Assembly (NCBI GenBank): GCA_002450985.1
Contig: DKBA01000303.1
Coordinates: 1 to 9,316, forward strand
Origin: Acidimicrobiia bacterium UBA6912
GTDB taxonomy: Bacteria; Actinomycetota; Acidimicrobiia; Spongiisociales; UBA5794
Length of the DNA: 9,316 nucleotides
Direction of reading: 5' to 3'
Shown here: positions 7,532 to 9,316 of the stretch, in pieces
How positions within the stretch are numbered: the first letter of the stretch is position 1
How the letters are laid out: the number at the start of each line of letters is the position of its first letter
Notes under the pieces: model-generated
What the model saw: the letters and a program-made list of their open reading frames with translations, nothing else
Told to the model about the DNA's origin: nothing
Databases searched by the model: none
Position numbers and translations under genes: made by a program

Positions 7532-7918
7532 TCAAAGCCGGGCGGCGACACGCTCCAATCGGTCCCGCACCTCGGCGGCGAGCGCCGGCACATCCGGATG
7601 ATCGACGAGGGTGAGCACCGCCTTCGGGTCCATGAAGTCGACGGCGATACGATCGCGGTCCTTGCGTACCACCACGTTGCACGGCAGCAGCGCCCCGATC
7701 GCCGGATCGGCGGTGATCGCCTGGTTGGCGAGCGGGGGGTTGCAGGCGCCGAGGATGACGTAGGGATCGCGGTCGATCCCGAGTTTCTTCTTCATCGTGG
7801 CCTGAACATCGATCGCGGTCAGCACGCCGAAGCCTTCCTCGGCGAGGGCCCCGGTCACGCGATCGATCACCTCGGAGAAGTCGCCGTCGACGATCCTCCC
7901 GAACGTATAGGAAGCCAT
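7532..7918 (-). CDS. DUF302 family protein
   Basis: The 128-residue product matches the full length of a DUF302 domain (PF03625; TT1751-like fold). Family landmarks are GFGVLTAIDVQATMKKKLG (29-47), the YVILGACNPPLA segment (53-64) and LLPCNVVVR (77-85). Two cysteines, Cys59 and Cys80, sit in the last two motifs. The biochemical role is not established; DUF302 proteins are often encoded beside sulfur-oxidation, rhodanese or thiosulfate-related genes, which fits the DsrE2- and DsrC-like genes upstream. There is no signal peptide, so it is probably cytoplasmic. The start is ATG 7918, directly preceded by AGGAGG with only three intervening bases. It is the last gene of the apparent sulfur cluster, 84 bases after the DsrE2-like gene, with a strong hairpin in that gap. 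Confidence 0.92.
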   Translation of the reverse strand: MASYTFGRIVDGDFSEVIDRVTGALAEEGFGVLTAIDVQATMKKKLGIDRDPYVILGACNPPLANQAITADPAIGALLPCNVVVRKDRDRIAVDFMDPKAVLTLVDHPDVPALAAEVRDRLERVAARL

Positions 7919-7931
7919 GGTCCTCCTGTCA

Positions 7932-7959
7932 CGAGCGGGGCCACTCGCGGCCCCGCTCG
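7932..7959 (-). other. Strong hairpin just upstream of the DUF302 ribosome site
   Basis: A perfect 11-bp inverted repeat (7932-7942 with 7949-7959) encloses a six-base loop. On the transcribed strand it ends only a few bases before the AGGAGG of the DUF302 gene. A smaller GCCGGC/GCCGGC stem (7976-7981 with 7987-7992) precedes it. It could be a U-less terminator after the DsrE2-like gene, or an intra-operon stem that stabilises or processes the mRNA. The sequence does not decide between these. Confidence 0.55.
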
Positions 7960-8002
7960 GCTTCGTGGTCGTGAGGCCGGCAGGTCGCCGGCGCTGCCTC
8001 CG

Positions 8003-8536
8003 TCAGACGAAGATCACCTGAGCGCCGCTGGACAGCTCGATGAACTCGTTGACGTTGATGATGTCCTCGACACCCTCGTACATGTCGTCCTTGGTGAGCC
8101 CCATCATGTCCACCGACATCTTGCAGGCCCACAGTCGGGCACCCATGTCGTGCAGCATCTGGAGGAACTCGGGGACCTCGGGCACGTCGAGGTCGGCGAT
8201 CTGCTTCTTGAGCATCTTGGTGGCGTAGCCCGTCATCCCGGGAAGGCCGCCAAGGCCTTGCGGAATGTGCTTGCTGGACCCGGGCATGTGCATCGCCGTG
8301 TTGCCGAGCATCGAGAACTGGAGCTTGTCCCACGTTCCCTTGTTGATCATGTCCATGCCCCAGAAGGTGAAGAAGATGTCCACTTCCGCACCCTCGGTGA
8401 GCGCCCCGTTCGCCATGATGAGCGCCGGGTAGGCCATGTCGAGGTTGCCCTTGGAGCAGATGAAGCAGATCTTGCGCTCCTCGGCGTCGTCACCGAAGTC
8501 GGGAACGACCGCCGGTGCCGTCTCAGTCGTCGTCAT
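8003..8536 (-). CDS. DsrE2-type protein (DsrE/DsrF/DrsH-like family)
   Basis: The 177-residue product belongs to the DsrE_2 family (PF13686), small cytoplasmic proteins thought to carry or exchange sulfane sulfur on a cysteine. The conserved ICSKGNLDMAYPALIMANGA segment lies at about residues 26-45, a hydrophobic FFTFWGMDM stretch at 55-63, and the family Cys in WACKMSVDMMG at Cys138. There is also a Cys24-x-x-Cys27 pair near the N-terminus. The first 18 residues are a poorly conserved, acidic and Thr-rich extension. Methionine is unusually frequent (16 of 177). The start is ATG 8536, with AAAGGA 9 bases ahead. The gene follows the DsrC-like gene by 52 bases. DsrC/TusE and DsrE partners exchange persulfide in known systems, which supports a sulfur-relay function here. 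It is not the DsrE subunit of a DsrEFH complex, since no dsrF or dsrH is next to it. Confidence 0.9.
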   Translation of the reverse strand: MTTTETAPAVVPDFGDDAEERKICFICSKGNLDMAYPALIMANGALTEGAEVDIFFTFWGMDMINKGTWDKLQFSMLGNTAMHMPGSSKHIPQGLGGLPGMTGYATKMLKKQIADLDVPEVPEFLQMLHDMGARLWACKMSVDMMGLTKDDMYEGVEDIINVNEFIELSSGAQVIFV

Positions 8537-8563
8537 TGGGTTGCGTCCTTTCTCTCGTTGCTG

Positions 8564-8589
8564 AACCGCCCGTCACGCGACGGTTGGTT
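8564..8589 (-). other. Small hairpin between the DsrC-like and DsrE2-like genes
   Basis: CCGTC/GACGG (8570-8574 with 8579-8583) around a four-base loop is flanked by AACC/GGTT (8564-8567 with 8586-8589) across a two-base internal loop. It starts at the stop codon of the DsrC-like gene and ends before the next ribosome site. It is too weak for a confident terminator and may only shape transcript stability. Confidence 0.3.
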
Positions 8590-8903
8590 CAGACGCAGCC
8601 CTTGGGCTTGGGAAGACCGGCGACGTAGGCCATCTTCTTGGCCGGCTTCTTCGGGAAGAGCACGAAGAGCTCCTTGGTGGGGATGCCGCCAACGGTCGAG
8701 ACCCGGCGGATGGTCGCCGTCTCGCCCTGATCCTTGAAGTCCTCCCTGAGGAACTTGACGACCCGCCAGTGCTCCTCGGTCATGTCGATCCCGATCTGGG
8801 AAGCGAGCGCGGCGCCGACTTCCTCGTCCCACTCGTCGTAGCTGGTCATGAAGCCCTCGTCGTCGACGTGGACCTCGTGGTTGGCGATGGTCGTGACTGC
8901 CAT
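8589..8903 (-). CDS. TusE/DsrC-like sulfur-relay protein with a single C-terminal cysteine
   Basis: The 104-residue product is a full-length TusE/DsrC family protein (PF04358), which binds sulfur as persulfide or trisulfide on a flexible C-terminal tail. Landmarks are DDEGFMTSYDEWDEEV (14-29), the LTEEHW-like MTEEHWRVVKFLRE (41-54) and the tail GLPKPKGCV (96-104). The penultimate cysteine (CysA, Cys103) is present. The second tail cysteine of true DsrC (CysB), 11 residues earlier, is replaced by Ala92. By cysteine content the protein is therefore TusE-type, not of the two-cysteine DsrC type that works with dissimilatory sulfite reductase. The start is ATG 8903: its first base is the last base of the upstream stop (TGATG), AAGGAG lies about 8 bases ahead, and this gives the normal family length, whereas the longer open frame to 9047 adds Arg/Pro/His-rich non-family sequence. 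It is translationally coupled to the DUF1641 gene. Confidence 0.93.
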   Translation of the reverse strand: MAVTTIANHEVHVDDEGFMTSYDEWDEEVGAALASQIGIDMTEEHWRVVKFLREDFKDQGETATIRRVSTVGGIPTKELFVLFPKKPAKKMAYVAGLPKPKGCV

Positions 8904-9316
8904 CAGGCGTCTCCTTCTTTCGTGTTCCGGTGGATCTGTGTCATGGTGTCGGGGCCCGTCTCGGCCGAGACGGCGCTGAGCGTCGTGAGGGCTCGGTTGA
9001 TGCCACGCCGCACATCCGGGTCGCGCATCTTCTTGAGCAGGGCCCACATGCTCGGCGGCTCGGCGTCTTCGGCCTCGATGACGTACTGCTGACGCTGGAG
9101 GGCGTCGATCATCCGCTGGAGGAGCACCAGCATCTCCGGCTGGGTGATCTCCTTCACCGTGTTGAGGATGGTGACGACGTTGTCGCCGAGCGCCTCGACG
9201 TCCTCTTCGCTGAAGCCGGTGACCACTCGGTCGACGACACCGATGCCGGCCTTGGCGAACTCGAAGTACCCCTTCTGTTGCGCAACGGCGAGCCGGTCGC
9301 TGGCGAGCGCCATCAC
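8903..9316 (-). CDS. DUF1641 family protein (5' end outside the window)
   Basis: The 137 visible residues match the C-terminal part of DUF1641 proteins (PF07849). Typical segments are GDNVVTILNTVKEITQPEM (44-62), a PPSMWALLKKMRDPDVRRGI stretch (87-106) and a following helix (107-116). The protein looks all-helical, with no signal peptide or cysteine in the visible part. The frame runs open to the window edge, so the true start is probably further upstream; the GTG and ATG codons at the edge are not preceded by visible signals. From memory of the family, DUF1641 genes often neighbour sulfide:quinone oxidoreductase-like flavoproteins or formate dehydrogenases, which fits the sulfur-relay genes that follow. 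The stop overlaps the next start by one base. Confidence 0.85.
   Translation of the reverse strand: MMALASDRLAVAQQKGYFEFAKAGIGVVDRVVTGFSEEDVEALGDNVVTILNTVKEITQPEMLVLLQRMIDALQRQQYVIEAEDAEPPSMWALLKKMRDPDVRRGINRALTTLSAVSAETGPDTMTQIHRNTKEGDA

Noticed and set aside
8904..9047. N-terminal extension of the DsrC-like gene to an upstream start at 9047.
   Set aside because: The added residues are Arg/Pro/His-rich, overlap the DUF1641 gene and exceed the usual family length; the start at 8903 has a ribosome site and a TGATG overlap.

Overview
The window is GC-rich DNA with the codon bias, TANNNT-type -10 boxes and U-less hairpin terminators usual in high-GC Gram-positive bacteria. It most likely comes from an actinobacterial (Actinomycetota) chromosome. 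This assignment is inferred from composition, the style of the genes and a type A RNase P RNA; nothing in the window fixes the genus. No insertion sequence, phage gene, tRNA or CRISPR array was seen.

Layout: (1) 1-770 holds a small predicted lipoprotein gene on the + strand, apparently leaderless, followed by a perfect GC-rich hairpin shared with the convergent rnpB. (2) 771-1129 on the - strand is rnpB, the RNA subunit of RNase P. (3) 1130-1270 is a divergent promoter region. (4) 1271-3544 on the + strand encodes a 757-residue secreted protein: signal peptide, Cys-containing N-terminal domain, three tandem ~115-residue beta-sandwich-type repeats each with an EF-hand-like calcium loop, and a Cys-containing C-terminal domain. 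(5) 3545-3593 is a short convergent gap with a strong hairpin. (6) 3594-7409 on the - strand encodes a 1271-residue protein with two class III nucleotide-cyclase domains, an AAA/NACHT-like ATPase and a long TPR-like helical region, the layout of soluble adenylyl cyclase. (7) 7532-9316 on the - strand holds four genes in one direction: a DUF1641 protein (cut by the window edge), a TusE/DsrC-like protein, a DsrE2-type protein and a DUF302 protein.

How the genes may work together: the DUF1641/DsrC-like/DsrE2/DUF302 set resembles gene groups that accompany sulfide:quinone oxidoreductase or other cytoplasmic sulfur-transfer systems, so a sulfane-sulfur trafficking role is the best reading. The first two genes overlap (TGATG) and the next two follow after short gaps that carry hairpins. 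The cyclase gene is downstream on the same strand after a 122-bp gap with its own possible promoter, so a shared function is possible but not shown. The most informative details are the split, single-site active centre of the cyclase, the lack of the second C-terminal cysteine in the DsrC-like protein, and the architecture of the secreted repeat protein.
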